Shown: positions 8,013 through 16,485 of the stretch, piece after piece
Position numbering within the stretch: the first letter of the stretch is position 1
Layout of the letters: every line of letters begins with the position of its first letter
Source: Geodermatophilus sabuli
Lineage (GTDB): Bacteria > Actinomycetota > Actinomycetes > Mycobacteriales > Geodermatophilaceae
Length of the DNA stretch: 64,000 bases
Assembly (NCBI RefSeq): GCF_010686765.1
Contig: NZ_JAAGWF010000004.1
Coordinates: 62,001 to 126,000, forward strand
Direction: 5' to 3'
Program-made: the position numbers and the translations under genes
The notes under the pieces: generated by a model
Databases searched by the model: none
The model's input: only the letters and a program-made list of their open reading frames with translations
What the model was told of the DNA's origin: nothing

Positions 8013-8879
8013 TCACTCCATGTCTGCGGGGGTTTCGCGGGCATCGCGCCCGAGGCTCATCACGATTCGGCGTGCTCGTTCCAGGACGGGCCGGTCGACC
8101 ATCTGCCCACGCACCGCCACGGCCCCGCCTGCGACGTCGGCGCGTAGCACCTCCCGTGCCCACTCCAGCTCGTCACCATCGGGGGCAAATGCCGCATGGA
8201 CCACGGGGACCTGACGCGGATGGATGCACAACTTGGCGCCGAAACCCAGCGCGCGGGCCCGCCGGGTTGCCGCAGTCAGGACACCGTCGTCGCGAAGCTC
8301 CACGGTGACCCCGTCCACGGGCGCGGCGAGCCCTACGCTCCGCGAGACCACGACCAGCCTCGAGCGGGCATAGATCAGCGCTTCCCAGCTCTCCTGGGCG
8401 CCGAGATCCAGGGCCAGGTCGACCGATCCGAAGGCCAGCCGCGGAATGCCCGGCGCCGTCACGAGGTCTGCGAGCCGCTCGATGCCGACCGCGGTCTCCA
8501 CGAGAGGCACCACCGGCCGCGCCGTCGCCGCGGCGACGCGGCGTACCTGCTCCGGATCCTCTGCCTTGGGCACCATGACACCGAGCAGTCCCGGGAGCCC
8601 CCCGATGGCATCGACGTCGTCGCGCGACCACGGGGAATCGAGGCCGTTGATCCGCACCACGACCGGTGGGCCGTGGTGCAGGTGGGCGCGGACGCCACGG
8701 CGGGCCGCGGCCTTGGCATCAGGGTCGACGGCATCCTCGAGATCGAGGATCACGACGTCGGCCCCGCTGGCCACCGCTTTTCCGAAGCGGTCGGGACGGT
8801 TGCCCGGCACGAACAGGAAGCTTCGCGCGGACGCCAAGCGCTCGACGCCGAGCAGGAACCGGTCGTGGCGCGACGTCAT
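8013..8879 (-). CDS. HpcH/HpaI-CitE family CoA-ester lyase (citramalyl/malyl-CoA lyase-like)
   Basis: A 288-residue CitE-like aldolase. Visible are RSFLFVPGNRPDRF (residues 19-32), ADVVILDLEDAV (metal Glu/Asp region), VVVRINGLDS with the active Arg, and GIPRLAFGSVDLALDLG. Such enzymes split malyl-CoA, beta-methylmalyl-CoA or citramalyl-CoA to acetyl-CoA plus a 2-oxoacid. With a Mct-like transferase and a mesaconyl-CoA hydratase-like protein in the same block, citramalyl-CoA cleavage to acetyl-CoA and pyruvate is the favoured guess. Only a weak ribosome site precedes ATG 8879, and 124 bp separate it from the hydratase gene upstream, so it may have its own promoter. Confidence 0.82.
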   Translation of the reverse strand: MTSRHDRFLLGVERLASARSFLFVPGNRPDRFGKAVASGADVVILDLEDAVDPDAKAAARRGVRAHLHHGPPVVVRINGLDSPWSRDDVDAIGGLPGLLGVMVPKAEDPEQVRRVAAATARPVVPLVETAVGIERLADLVTAPGIPRLAFGSVDLALDLGAQESWEALIYARSRLVVVSRSVGLAAPVDGVTVELRDDGVLTAATRRARALGFGAKLCIHPRQVPVVHAAFAPDGDELEWAREVLRADVAGGAVAVRGQMVDRPVLERARRIVMSLGRDARETPADME

Positions 8880-9003
8880 GGCCCGTCCATCGGCGAGATC
8901 CTCGTCTTCAGGGACAGCCGAACGACGCGGTCGTCGACAACGACGGGAATCACCAGCACGGCTCGTCCGCCCTGTCTCCCTCCGGCTGTCCGCATGAGTC
9001 AGG

Positions 9004-9945
9004 TCAGATCTCCTCGAGACGGCCTCGCGAGACCAGTCCCTGCCGTGCCGCCCAGACCTCTACCGAGTCCAGGACCCCGCGGTCGCCGGTCGGATCCGGA
9101 GGAACCCGGTAGGCAGAGAGTCGCTGGGACCCGACCGCCGGACTCAGCAGGCGGTAGGCGAACCGGCGCTCGTGAAGGCGTAGTCCCGACCGGCGGAGCA
9201 CCTCCGCTGCCAGGATGATCTGCAGCGGGCCGTGGATCACGAGGCTGGGATAGCCCTCGTGCGCGGCGTACTCCTTGTCGTAGTGGATGCGGTGCGCGTT
9301 GTACGTCAGAGCCGAGAAGCGGAACAACAGCACAGGGTCGACCGAGAGTTCCAGCCGTCCCGAGCCGGCCCCGGGAGCGGGCAGGTCTCCTTCGGGCTCC
9401 AGGTGGGGTACGCCCCCGTCCGCCGGCGGCTCCGGCTTGTAGACGATGTCCTGCTCGTCCACGACGCAGAGCCGCCCGCTCTGCGTGATGTCGTGCCGAA
9501 CGGTGACGAAGGTGAGCCTGCCGGACCGCCCGGACTTGGTGACCGACTCCACGATCCGGCTGGTCCGCAGTGCGGGCGCGCCGATCTCCAGGCCGTGGTG
9601 GTGGACCGTGCGCCCACCTGCGAACATCCGTCGACTGCCCGGTACGGGAGGGGACGGAAGTCCGCTGAGCGAGTGCCCGTCGGGCCCGAGATCCGACTGA
9701 GGGCTCGCCTCCAGCAGGTGGACCAGATGCCACATCGGGGGCAAGACCCCGCCGTCGAGCAGCGGCTGCGGAGCTACCCCGAGGAGACCGGCAAGGGCTC
9801 GGGTGTGGAACTCGTCCACGGTGCCCGCGCGCCGCACCGGATCGGCCGTCCGCTCCTGCGCCGCATCAGGAACCCTCGTCGGGATCACCGGCCGCTCACG
9901 GCCCGGAGGATCGTGGCGACCGGTGATCGGCGACGGGTCGGACAT
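9004..9945 (-). CDS. MaoC/FAS1-like acyl-CoA hydratase, resembling mesaconyl-C4-CoA hydratase (Meh)
   Basis: A 313-residue hot-dog-fold protein of the group with a FAS1-like N-terminal half and a MaoC-like C-terminal half. The diagnostic stretch RFSALTYNAHRIHYDKEY, followed by GYPSLVIHGPLQ, lies near residues 215-250 and contains the hydratase Asp/His-type residues. It resembles mesaconyl-C4-CoA hydratase and the related HTD2/itaconyl-CoA hydratase proteins. The predicted reaction is hydration of mesaconyl- or itaconyl-CoA to citramalyl-CoA. ATG 9945 shares one base with the upstream stop (TGATG), so it is coupled to the SnoaL-like gene; the longer reading to 10098 overlaps that gene wholly. 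Confidence 0.8.
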   Translation of the reverse strand: MSDPSPITGRHDPPGRERPVIPTRVPDAAQERTADPVRRAGTVDEFHTRALAGLLGVAPQPLLDGGVLPPMWHLVHLLEASPQSDLGPDGHSLSGLPSPPVPGSRRMFAGGRTVHHHGLEIGAPALRTSRIVESVTKSGRSGRLTFVTVRHDITQSGRLCVVDEQDIVYKPEPPADGGVPHLEPEGDLPAPGAGSGRLELSVDPVLLFRFSALTYNAHRIHYDKEYAAHEGYPSLVIHGPLQIILAAEVLRRSGLRLHERRFAYRLLSPAVGSQRLSAYRVPPDPTGDRGVLDSVEVWAARQGLVSRGRLEEI

Positions 9946-10415
9946 CAGAAGGGCGACAGCAGCGGGATGTCCGTCGGAGCGCTCACGAACCACCTGTTGA
10001 CCACGCGCTCCGCGATCTTCCAGACCCCGGCACGACGCTCGAACACGTCGTTGTACGTGCCGCCGACCAAGCACACGAGTCCCTCGTGCTGCTCGCACAT
10101 CGCGTACACGTCGCTGCGTCCCACCGCGCGATCCTCAGACTCGAAGCCGACCACGAGGTTGGTCGTCCAGTGGTAGGTCTGCTTCCATGCCTTCGCGATG
10201 ACCTCCTGGGATTCCCGAATGCGCTCGATCCCCACGAAGTCACCTCGGCCGCCGGGAATGAGATAGGAGGCGTCGTCGTGCCACAGGGACATGAACAGGT
10301 CGAGGTTCTGTCGGTCCACCCCCTCGCAGTAGCCGGCGACGAGTTCGGCGATGGCGGTCCGGCTCTCGATCCTGTCGAGGCGCGCGGCCAGTGTCGTGGT
10401 GTCGACGTCGGACAT
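9945..10415 (-). CDS. SnoaL/NTF2-like protein
   Basis: A 156-residue cone-fold protein. TAIAELVAGYCEGVDRQNLD, then LWHDDASYLIPG, and the end pattern VWKIAERVVNRWF match SnoaL-like polyketide-cyclase or ring-hydroxylating dioxygenase beta-like domains. These act as isomerases, dehydratases or small-subunit scaffolds in steroid, terpene and aromatic catabolism. ATG 10415 was chosen for the GAGG at about 9 bp upstream, which overlaps the stop of the preceding NTF2-like gene. Substrate unknown. Confidence 0.72.
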   Translation of the reverse strand: MSDVDTTTLAARLDRIESRTAIAELVAGYCEGVDRQNLDLFMSLWHDDASYLIPGGRGDFVGIERIRESQEVIAKAWKQTYHWTTNLVVGFESEDRAVGRSDVYAMCEQHEGLVCLVGGTYNDVFERRAGVWKIAERVVNRWFVSAPTDIPLLSPF

Positions 10416-10426
10416 GGGAGCTGACC

Positions 10427-10993
10427 TCACTTCTTCGTGCGGAACTGGGCCGGGTAGTTGTCGGGGAGGTCCTCCTCGGCGAGGGGCTGCAGCTGGTGGC
10501 AGAAGACCGCCCGGTCCTCCCCCTTGGCCTTCCCCTCCTCGTCGAAGTCCCAGAAGACGATCGTGCGCGCCGCCAGGACGTAGAAGTCGCTCTGGGGGGT
10601 GTCCGGCTTCACGAAGCCCATCTTCTCGGCGACGGCGGCCGTCAGGATCTGCCGAAAGGTGCCTTCGGTGACGATCTCGTCGTCGGCCACGACGACGCGC
10701 GTCTTCTTCGACTCGATGACGTAGGAGCCGTTCGCGACCATCTCGGAGTAGTTGGCCTTGACGGCAGCCATCCCCTTGGGTCCCGTGTCCTCGAGAGTGT
10801 CGGCGAAGACGCCGTACTCGTGGTACTGGGGATCCTCGGACAGCGTCGGCAGCACCATGTCGAGGTCGGCGGAGACCTCGCCCTTCGAGTGATGCACGAC
10901 GGTCTCGAGGTTCGCCCGCTGCCGCGGGGTCTTCGCCTTGTGCATGTGCTGCTCGAAGCTGGTGTACGTCAGCTCGGGCCTGAGGTCCTTCAT
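10427..10993 (-). CDS. NTF2-like protein of unknown function
   Basis: A 188-residue soluble protein, first gene of a three-gene leftward operon (NTF2-like, SnoaL-like, Meh-like). An N-terminal helix (RQRANLETVVHHSKGEVSAD) leads into a cone-like beta pattern, DLDMVLPTLSEDPQYHEY, GMAAVKANYSEMV, then DEIVTEGTFRQIL and RTIVFWDFDEEGKAKGE. This is the layout of large SnoaL-like domains with an unusually long middle. I do not know the reaction. The ribosome site GGAGG lies just before ATG 10993, and the motif copy at 11041-11062 lies upstream. Confidence 0.68.
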   Translation of the reverse strand: MKDLRPELTYTSFEQHMHKAKTPRQRANLETVVHHSKGEVSADLDMVLPTLSEDPQYHEYGVFADTLEDTGPKGMAAVKANYSEMVANGSYVIESKKTRVVVADDEIVTEGTFRQILTAAVAEKMGFVKPDTPQSDFYVLAARTIVFWDFDEEGKAKGEDRAVFCHQLQPLAEEDLPDNYPAQFRTKK

Positions 10994-11040
10994 CTTGTGT
11001 CCTCCCTCGTCACGCCCCCCGGCTCGGGCAGCGCAGCAGA

Positions 11041-11062
11041 TATATAGCCATGTAAACTAATC
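11041..11062 (-). promoter_or_regulatory. Operator-like motif copy E, weaker match
   Basis: AT-rich site (TATATAGCC, then ATGTAAACTAATC) between the MFS stop and the NTF2-like operon. About 11 of 19 positions agree with copy A. It sits where the promoter of the leftward NTF2-SnoaL-Meh operon should be. It is the least certain of the five copies. Confidence 0.3.
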
Positions 11063-12556
11063 GCCGCGGGTGACGGTCGCAATAGCGATCGGCTGGGAAC
11101 TTGGAGTCTGCGAGCCGGCGTCGAGCAGAGGCCGCAAAGGCCGGGCACGCAAGCCGGCCGGGCGCTCCGCCAGTCGGTCACGGCGCTCAGGGACGGTCAG
11201 GCTGACGAGCATCGACGCCAGGCAGGCTGCCGCACACAGCCCCAGCGCGAGGTCCACCCCCGACTCTGTGGCGAATCCTTCCAGAGCGCCCGGGTGCGCA
11301 CCGAGAACGGCCGCTGTGCCGGCACTACCGAGCGCTCCTCCGACCGCGCGGAGCAGGATGTTGAAGCTGGTGGCGCTCCCTGTCTCGGACGGCTCGACGG
11401 CGGCCACGATCAGGTTCGGCATCGTCCCGAAGGTCGCACCGGAGCCTAGGGACGACACGGTGATCGACGCGACGAGTGCCCAGACCTGCCCTTCGCCGGC
11501 GATCAGTACGACAGGACCGGCGCATGCGAGCAGGCCGCCGGCAGCCAAGGCGAAACGCGGGCCCACAGCGCCGGTCAGGATGCCCGACGCCCAACTGCCG
11601 ACCAAGTTTCCCGGCGCGATCGCGATCATGACCAGCCCGATCGTCGCGAGGCCGAGAGCCGCTCCGTAGCCCGTCGCGTGCGGAGCCTGCCCCATCCGGC
11701 TGATCAGGACCGGCAGGCTGTACAGGCTCACGCCCATCAGCACCGCCGTGAGGTTCGCCGCCATGACGTTCCGGTGGCGTAAGAGGCGCAGGTCCACGAG
11801 CGGCGCTGCGACCCTCAGTTCGACCCACCACCACGACGACAGGGCGCAGACGCAGACTCCCGCGAGTGCCAGGACGCGCGGGTCGAGCCACCCCCACGCA
11901 TTTCCCTGACTCAATGCGAGCAGTCCGGCGGATGACCCGGTGATGAGCAGCACGGCCCCGCCGACGTCCACGCGGCGTCGCCGAGATGGGCCATCGGCAC
12001 GTGGCAGGCCGGCACACCCGGCCAGCGTCACCAGGACGCTCAGTGCCGCCGCTCCGCCAAAGGCGACAGCAAGCCCGAAGGTCTCGGTGACCCACGTCGT
12101 CAACGGATAGCTGAAGCCGGCGCCCATCGCCGTGGTGACCGACAGCAGCGCGACCACCCCGGGGACCCGACCGGGAGCCACATGGTCCCGGGCGGTGGCG
12201 ATCGTCATCGCCACCAGTGCCACGGCCAGACCTTGCAGGGATCGCCCGGCGATGAAGACGGCGAACGACGGGGCGAAGCCCGACAACCCACACCCGACGG
12301 CGACCAGACCGCTGACGGCGATCGTGGCCGGCCTCCGCCACCCCCCGTCGGCGAGTCTCCCGAGCAGCGGCGTACACGTCGCGCCCACCAGCAGCGTGAT
12401 CGTGTACGACCACTGGGCACTCTCCTCCGAGACGCCGAACTCGGCCTGGATCTCGGGGACGAGCGGCGCCCCCAACGTGACGACTGCCGCCGAGATCAGC
12501 GCGGTCGCGACCAGCGTGGGAACGAGCGGGAAGCGTCCTCCTGCATCGCCTCTCAT
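11057..12556 (-). CDS. MFS transporter, DHA2 (EmrB/QacA)-like
   Basis: A 499-residue membrane transporter with about 14 hydrophobic segments. GRLADGGWRRP (about residue 60) is the MFS loop 2-3 motif, and ISAAVVTLGAPLVPEIQAEFG opens the first segment. The size and topology fit the drug:H+ antiporter-2 family, but substrates of pathway transporters in this family vary. It lies 16 bp downstream of the P450 gene in the SDR-P450-MFS operon, so it may move the P450 substrate or product. Its TAG stop lies within the motif copy at 11041-11062. Confidence 0.83.
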   Translation of the reverse strand: MRGDAGGRFPLVPTLVATALISAAVVTLGAPLVPEIQAEFGVSEESAQWSYTITLLVGATCTPLLGRLADGGWRRPATIAVSGLVAVGCGLSGFAPSFAVFIAGRSLQGLAVALVAMTIATARDHVAPGRVPGVVALLSVTTAMGAGFSYPLTTWVTETFGLAVAFGGAAALSVLVTLAGCAGLPRADGPSRRRRVDVGGAVLLITGSSAGLLALSQGNAWGWLDPRVLALAGVCVCALSSWWWVELRVAAPLVDLRLLRHRNVMAANLTAVLMGVSLYSLPVLISRMGQAPHATGYGAALGLATIGLVMIAIAPGNLVGSWASGILTGAVGPRFALAAGGLLACAGPVVLIAGEGQVWALVASITVSSLGSGATFGTMPNLIVAAVEPSETGSATSFNILLRAVGGALGSAGTAAVLGAHPGALEGFATESGVDLALGLCAAACLASMLVSLTVPERRDRLAERPAGLRARPLRPLLDAGSQTPSSQPIAIATVTRGD

Positions 12557-12572
12557 CCCGCGAAGCCGACGA

Positions 12573-13820
12573 TCAGAGAGTGACAGGCAGCGACTCCACC
12601 GATCGCATCTTCAATCCGGCCCATCTGGGCGCGACCCCGTCCGCGAACTGCATGTCGGGGAACTTGTCCAGGAGCGTGTTGAGAGCAATCTGCAGCTCAC
12701 CCCTGGCCAGCATGGCGCCGAGGCAGAAGTGGCGACCGAAGCCGAACGCGAAGTGCTCCCCGCTGGCAGCGAAAGCCTTGGAGTGGTCGAGGTCGGAGCG
12801 GTCCGGATCGAAGGTCTCCGAGTTGGCGAAACGGCGCTCGTCCCGATTCGCCGAGGCAATCAGCAGCATCACCACAGATCCCTTCGGAATGGTGACGCCC
12901 TCGATCTCGACGTCCTCGGTGACCTTGCGGCCGTTCATCTGCGACGGCGGCGTGAACCGGAGCGTCTCGCTGACCGCGGCCATCAGATAGTCCCGATCGC
13001 TCAGAGCTCGCTCAAACAACTCCCGCTCGGTGAGGAGGTGCGTGACCGCGCTGGCCAACGTCTTGCCGGTTGTCTCGGACCCGGCATTGAGCAACTGCGT
13101 GATGTGCGTCCGGACCTCCGCGTCGTCCAGCGACTCACCGTCGATCTCTGCCGTGACCAGCGCGGAGATCAGATCCTCCCCCGGATTCCGGCGGCGTTCC
13201 TGGATCACTGGTGTCAGGTACTCCCACAGCTCGGCCGTCGCCTGCCGACCAAGGGCATCGATCCCGGGATCGCGTCCCAGATTGCCGAGGAAGTTGACCT
13301 GGGCCGTGTACCACCCCAAGAAGCGGTCGTAATCGCTGTGCGGGAGACCGAGCATGTCCGTGATGACGTAGACCGGGAGGTAGTAGGCGAACTCGCCCAG
13401 CAGGTCGACGGTCTTCCCCGGCCGGAATCCGCTGACGAGCATGTCCGTTGCGTTCTGGACCGACCGGTCGAGGATCAGGTTGACGTTCCGCGCGATCACC
13501 GGCAGCCACGACTCCAGGCCCTTGCCGCGGAAGTGGGGAGTCACCAGCCCCCGCTTCCGGCTGTGTTCGCTCCCGTCCATCTGCAGCAACGAGCGTCCGA
13601 AGACCGGTTCGAGATGGACCTCGTAGTTCTGCGTCGAGAACACGCTGTTGCGATACGCGGCCCCGACGTCGGCGTGCCGACTGAGCAGGAACCCACCGAA
13701 GTTCTGATCCCAGTGGACGGGTGCTTCCGCCCGGAGCCGGCGGTAGAAGGCGTAGGGATCCGCCGCGACCTCGGGCCCGAGGAACGCCGGGAGCGTGGTC
13801 GAGGTCGAGGTCGAGGTCAT
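12573..13820 (-). CDS. Cytochrome P450
   Basis: A 415-residue soluble class I P450. The heme loop FGFGRHFCLG lies at residues 359-368 with the axial Cys at 366. The I-helix has LNAGSETTGKT (the usual acid/alcohol pair seen as E-T), and the K-helix ExxR appears as SETLRF. It would hydroxylate or epoxidise the pathway substrate with electrons from the ferredoxin at 4534-4731. Its ATG overlaps the SDR stop (ATGA), so a P450-made alcohol may be oxidised directly by the SDR. The N-terminus has an odd run of Thr-Ser repeats (TSTSTSTT) from a short GAGGTC DNA repeat. Confidence 0.92.
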   Translation of the reverse strand: MTSTSTSTTLPAFLGPEVAADPYAFYRRLRAEAPVHWDQNFGGFLLSRHADVGAAYRNSVFSTQNYEVHLEPVFGRSLLQMDGSEHSRKRGLVTPHFRGKGLESWLPVIARNVNLILDRSVQNATDMLVSGFRPGKTVDLLGEFAYYLPVYVITDMLGLPHSDYDRFLGWYTAQVNFLGNLGRDPGIDALGRQATAELWEYLTPVIQERRRNPGEDLISALVTAEIDGESLDDAEVRTHITQLLNAGSETTGKTLASAVTHLLTERELFERALSDRDYLMAAVSETLRFTPPSQMNGRKVTEDVEIEGVTIPKGSVVMLLIASANRDERRFANSETFDPDRSDLDHSKAFAASGEHFAFGFGRHFCLGAMLARGELQIALNTLLDKFPDMQFADGVAPRWAGLKMRSVESLPVTL

Positions 13821-14656
13821 GCTGACACCTCCGCGTACTGGCTGTTGAGCTGATCGAGTCGGTAGCCGGGGGCACCGCCGGCCAGCGGCATGACCGAGAG
13901 GCTGACGCCACCATCCACAGGGAGGTCCACCCCGGTGATCTGCGATGCCTGCGGACCGGCGAGGAAGAGCACCGCGTCGGCGACGTCGTCCGGACGTCCG
14001 ATCTTGCGCAGCGGGATGAGCGCCTCGCGATAGGCGCGATTCTGCTCGGATGCCGAGCTGACACCCGCTCCGAAGGAGTTCCGCGTGAGCGAGGTGTCCG
14101 TCGGGCCGGGAGACACGCAGTTCGCCCGGATGCCGTACTTACCCCACTCCAACGCCATCTGCTTGATCAGCATGACCAGCGCGGCCTTGCTGGGACTGTA
14201 GAGCCCGGCCGGAGGAGTCGGATGCGTCGCCGAGATCGAGGCCGTCGCCACGATGGAGCCGCGCGACTCCTTCAGCGCAGGGAACGCCGCCTTCCCGAGC
14301 AGCCACGTGACCCGGGTGTTGATCGCGAAGGTCTTCTCGTAGGCATCGAGCTCGATGTCCTCGAGCGGACCGCCGAGGAGCACCCCGGCGTTGCTGATGA
14401 TCGCATCCAGGCCGCCGAAGGCCTCGATCGCGGATCGTACGGATCCCGCGGGGGCGACCGGGTCCTCGAGGTCGACCACCAACGGCAGGATGGTCACACC
14501 GCTACCGGCCAGTTCCTCCGTCAAGGCGCCGAGGGCTTCCTGGTCACGATCGATCAGTGCGAGCGAGACAGGGTGATCACCCGTGGCTCGACGGACCGCC
14601 TGGGTGGCAACGGCACGGCCGATCCCACTGGCGGCACCCGTGATCAAGTAGCGCAT
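13817..14656 (-). CDS. Short-chain dehydrogenase/reductase
   Basis: A 279-residue classical SDR and first gene of the SDR-P450-MFS operon. The cofactor loop TGAASGIG lies at residues 6-13, NAG at 89-91, the catalytic Ser near 140-142, and Tyr153/Lys157 in LYSPSK. The Asp after the second strand (LIDRD) favours NAD(H) over NADP(H). It probably oxidises an alcohol made by the P450 translated next. Motif copy B sits about 45 bp upstream. Confidence 0.88.
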   Translation of the reverse strand: MRYLITGAASGIGRAVATQAVRRATGDHPVSLALIDRDQEALGALTEELAGSGVTILPLVVDLEDPVAPAGSVRSAIEAFGGLDAIISNAGVLLGGPLEDIELDAYEKTFAINTRVTWLLGKAAFPALKESRGSIVATASISATHPTPPAGLYSPSKAALVMLIKQMALEWGKYGIRANCVSPGPTDTSLTRNSFGAGVSSASEQNRAYREALIPLRKIGRPDDVADAVLFLAGPQASQITGVDLPVDGGVSLSVMPLAGGAPGYRLDQLNSQYAEVSA

Positions 14657-14914
14657 GGACCATCCTCCTGCGGCCTGATGACTGGAGTACCCGGGTGAAT
14701 CATTAACCTTGTGAAGTACCTTCCATCGTCCCCGTGATGGCGCTCACTCGTCAAGCCCCCGCTCCGAGCGTCAGGCGAGAGCGAGACGGTGCCCGGTGCG
14801 TGGGTCGGCTCGGCGCAGAACCACTGCGGCAACCCCGCACGCGCGTTGTGGGGCGCGTCTCGACTCGCTCTGCAACCCCACCGGCACGGGCCCGCCGACC
14901 GCTCGGGTCACCGG
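14657..14914. other. Promoter region of the SDR-P450-MFS operon
   Basis: A 258-bp gap between the crotonase operon end and the SDR start. It contains a ribosome site (GGAGGATGG) before ATG 14656 and motif copy B at 14699-14720. The rest (14721-14914) shows short runs but no gene I can support. Confidence 0.45.
14699..14720 (+). promoter_or_regulatory. Operator-like motif copy B
   Basis: The site ATCATTAACCTTG, then TGAAGTACC, matches copy A at about 15 of 19 central positions. It is placed about 45-65 bp upstream of the SDR start, consistent with a regulator site at the promoter of the SDR-P450-MFS operon. Confidence 0.45.
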
Positions 14915-15790
14915 TCAGGAGTGACTTCGTGACCGCGCGAGGGCGGCGTCGGTTCCGTTGTCCCTCGCGTCCTTGAGGAAGTTGTACTCGTCCGGCTGGA
15001 AATGGATGTTGCTCAGGGATGCACTGACCACCGTCGCTGCCGCGAACGAGTGAGTGACACCCATCTTCGCCAAGGAGGCGAACACGGCGTACTTCTCGGT
15101 CACGATCCCGTCGCGCATGATCGACGCACACATGCCCGCGAACTCAGCAGTGGCAGTTGCCGGATCGATCGACAGCTTGTCCACCAGGCCGTACCGATGG
15201 GCGTCGGAGGCACTCCACGGCCGTCCCCCGTACATCATCTCCTTGGCGCGCTTGAGGCCGACCGTGGCGATGAGGAGGGACAGATCCCCGTCGGCACCGA
15301 CGTTCTGCCACCTCGGACACGCGAATCGCGCATCGGGCGAGGCGACGACGAGGTCGCTGCAGAGGGTCAGATAGAGCCCCGTCTCGAAGCAGTCGCCGAC
15401 CGCTTGGGTGATCGTGACCTTCCGACAGTGGAGCAGTCGCGAGTAGAGCCCGTCCGGTCCCCACCAGTAGTCGTCGAGGGCGATCAAGCGGGCGCGCTGG
15501 CTCGGGTGCTTGCGGACGGCCCCTCCCGGAGCGTCCTGATACTGCTGCCACGCATCGTCCGGATCCCAGCCGCTGGACAGGTGCTCACCTTCACCGCGGA
15601 TGACGACCACCTTGACCTCGTCGTCACCGTCGACGACGTCGAGGTGACGCACGAAATCGCGCGCCATCGTCCTGGTCAAAGCGTTGCGGCGCTCGGCCCG
15701 GCGCAGAACGATGTCGGCCCGGTGGCTCTCCCGGTCGATCAAGAGATCGACCAGCGGCGCGGGCGTGCCCACGACATCGCTCGCGCTCAC
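14915..15790 (-). CDS. Enoyl-CoA hydratase/isomerase (crotonase) family protein
   Basis: A 291-residue crotonase-fold protein, last gene of the acyl-CoA synthetase operon. RNALTRTMARDFVRHL and VVIRGEGEHLSSGWDPDD mark the N-terminal fold and the first oxyanion-hole strand; DCFETGLYLTLCSDLVVA marks the second. The first oxyanion segment reads LSSGWD rather than the usual CSG-D, and the position where hydratases carry the second Glu is not clear, so isomerase, hydrolase or C-C lyase chemistry is possible. GTG 15790 in a GTGA overlap is preferred; the reading to 15949 would lie inside the upstream gene. Confidence 0.8.
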   Translation of the reverse strand: MSASDVVGTPAPLVDLLIDRESHRADIVLRRAERRNALTRTMARDFVRHLDVVDGDDEVKVVVIRGEGEHLSSGWDPDDAWQQYQDAPGGAVRKHPSQRARLIALDDYWWGPDGLYSRLLHCRKVTITQAVGDCFETGLYLTLCSDLVVASPDARFACPRWQNVGADGDLSLLIATVGLKRAKEMMYGGRPWSASDAHRYGLVDKLSIDPATATAEFAGMCASIMRDGIVTEKYAVFASLAKMGVTHSFAAATVVSASLSNIHFQPDEYNFLKDARDNGTDAALARSRSHS

Positions 15791-16485
15791 TTTCCGCCCC
15801 ACAGGTCGCGGGCGTAGTGGGGGGCCATGTCGAACTCCCGCCCGACGCCATGACCATCGAGCACGGCTTGGAGAAGCATCTTCGACATCGTGATCCCGTC
15901 GAGTGGCATTCGGCAGACGTCCTGGGCAAGGGAGGCGGTTCTCGACCACACCTGGTCGACGGGCTCGAGAAAGTTCACCAAACCGATGGCATGCGCCTGC
16001 TCGGCCGGCAACACGTCGTCGGTGAGGGCCCAGGCCTTGGCTCGGTTGAGTCGCATCGTCAGCGACGCGAGGGCGAAGTTGGCCTCGGGTATGGCGGCGA
16101 AGGGTGACCCGAACGTGCTGTCTTCCCCGGCGACCGTGAGATCCGAGCAGAGCACGAGCACGGTACCCGCGCCGGTGCAGCGCCCCTGGACCTCGGTGAC
16201 CACCACCTTCTTCGAGAAGCAGAGCGTCTGATAAATGGCGGCCGAGCCGGCGAAGTCACGACGCCAGGCGGGCAGTCCGCTCGGCCGATCCTGGTCGCCT
16301 GCGGCGCCCGGCGGTGCGAAGTCCGGGCCGGTCGCCCTCAGCAGCACGACCTTGACGTCGTCGTGATCGTTGAGCTCCAGCACGGCGTCGCGCAGGTCGT
16401 GCGCGAAGTCGTGGTCGTACCGGCTGAGAGGGCTGAAGTCGTCGACCTCGATCGTCCCCACCCCCACAGCCAGCGATGTGTTCAT
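15787..16485 (-). CDS. Short crotonase-fold protein
   Basis: A 232-residue member of the enoyl-CoA hydratase superfamily, shorter than the usual 255-290. Recognisable are DVKVVLLRATGPDFAPPG at the first oxyanion strand, GRCTGAGTVLVLCSDLTVAG at the second, and FGSPFAAIPEANFA. The N-terminal strand (TxNRPxxxNA) is missing, so the protein begins late in the fold. It could be a divergent partner subunit of a neighbouring crotonase rather than an independent enzyme. ATGA overlaps couple it to genes on both sides. Confidence 0.72.
   Translation of the reverse strand: MNTSLAVGVGTIEVDDFSPLSRYDHDFAHDLRDAVLELNDHDDVKVVLLRATGPDFAPPGAAGDQDRPSGLPAWRRDFAGSAAIYQTLCFSKKVVVTEVQGRCTGAGTVLVLCSDLTVAGEDSTFGSPFAAIPEANFALASLTMRLNRAKAWALTDDVLPAEQAHAIGLVNFLEPVDQVWSRTASLAQDVCRMPLDGITMSKMLLQAVLDGHGVGREFDMAPHYARDLWGGK

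Noticed and set aside
12132-13853. 573-residue plus-strand frame opposite the MFS and P450 genes
   Set aside because: No motif; the reverse strand encodes an intact P450 heme loop here.
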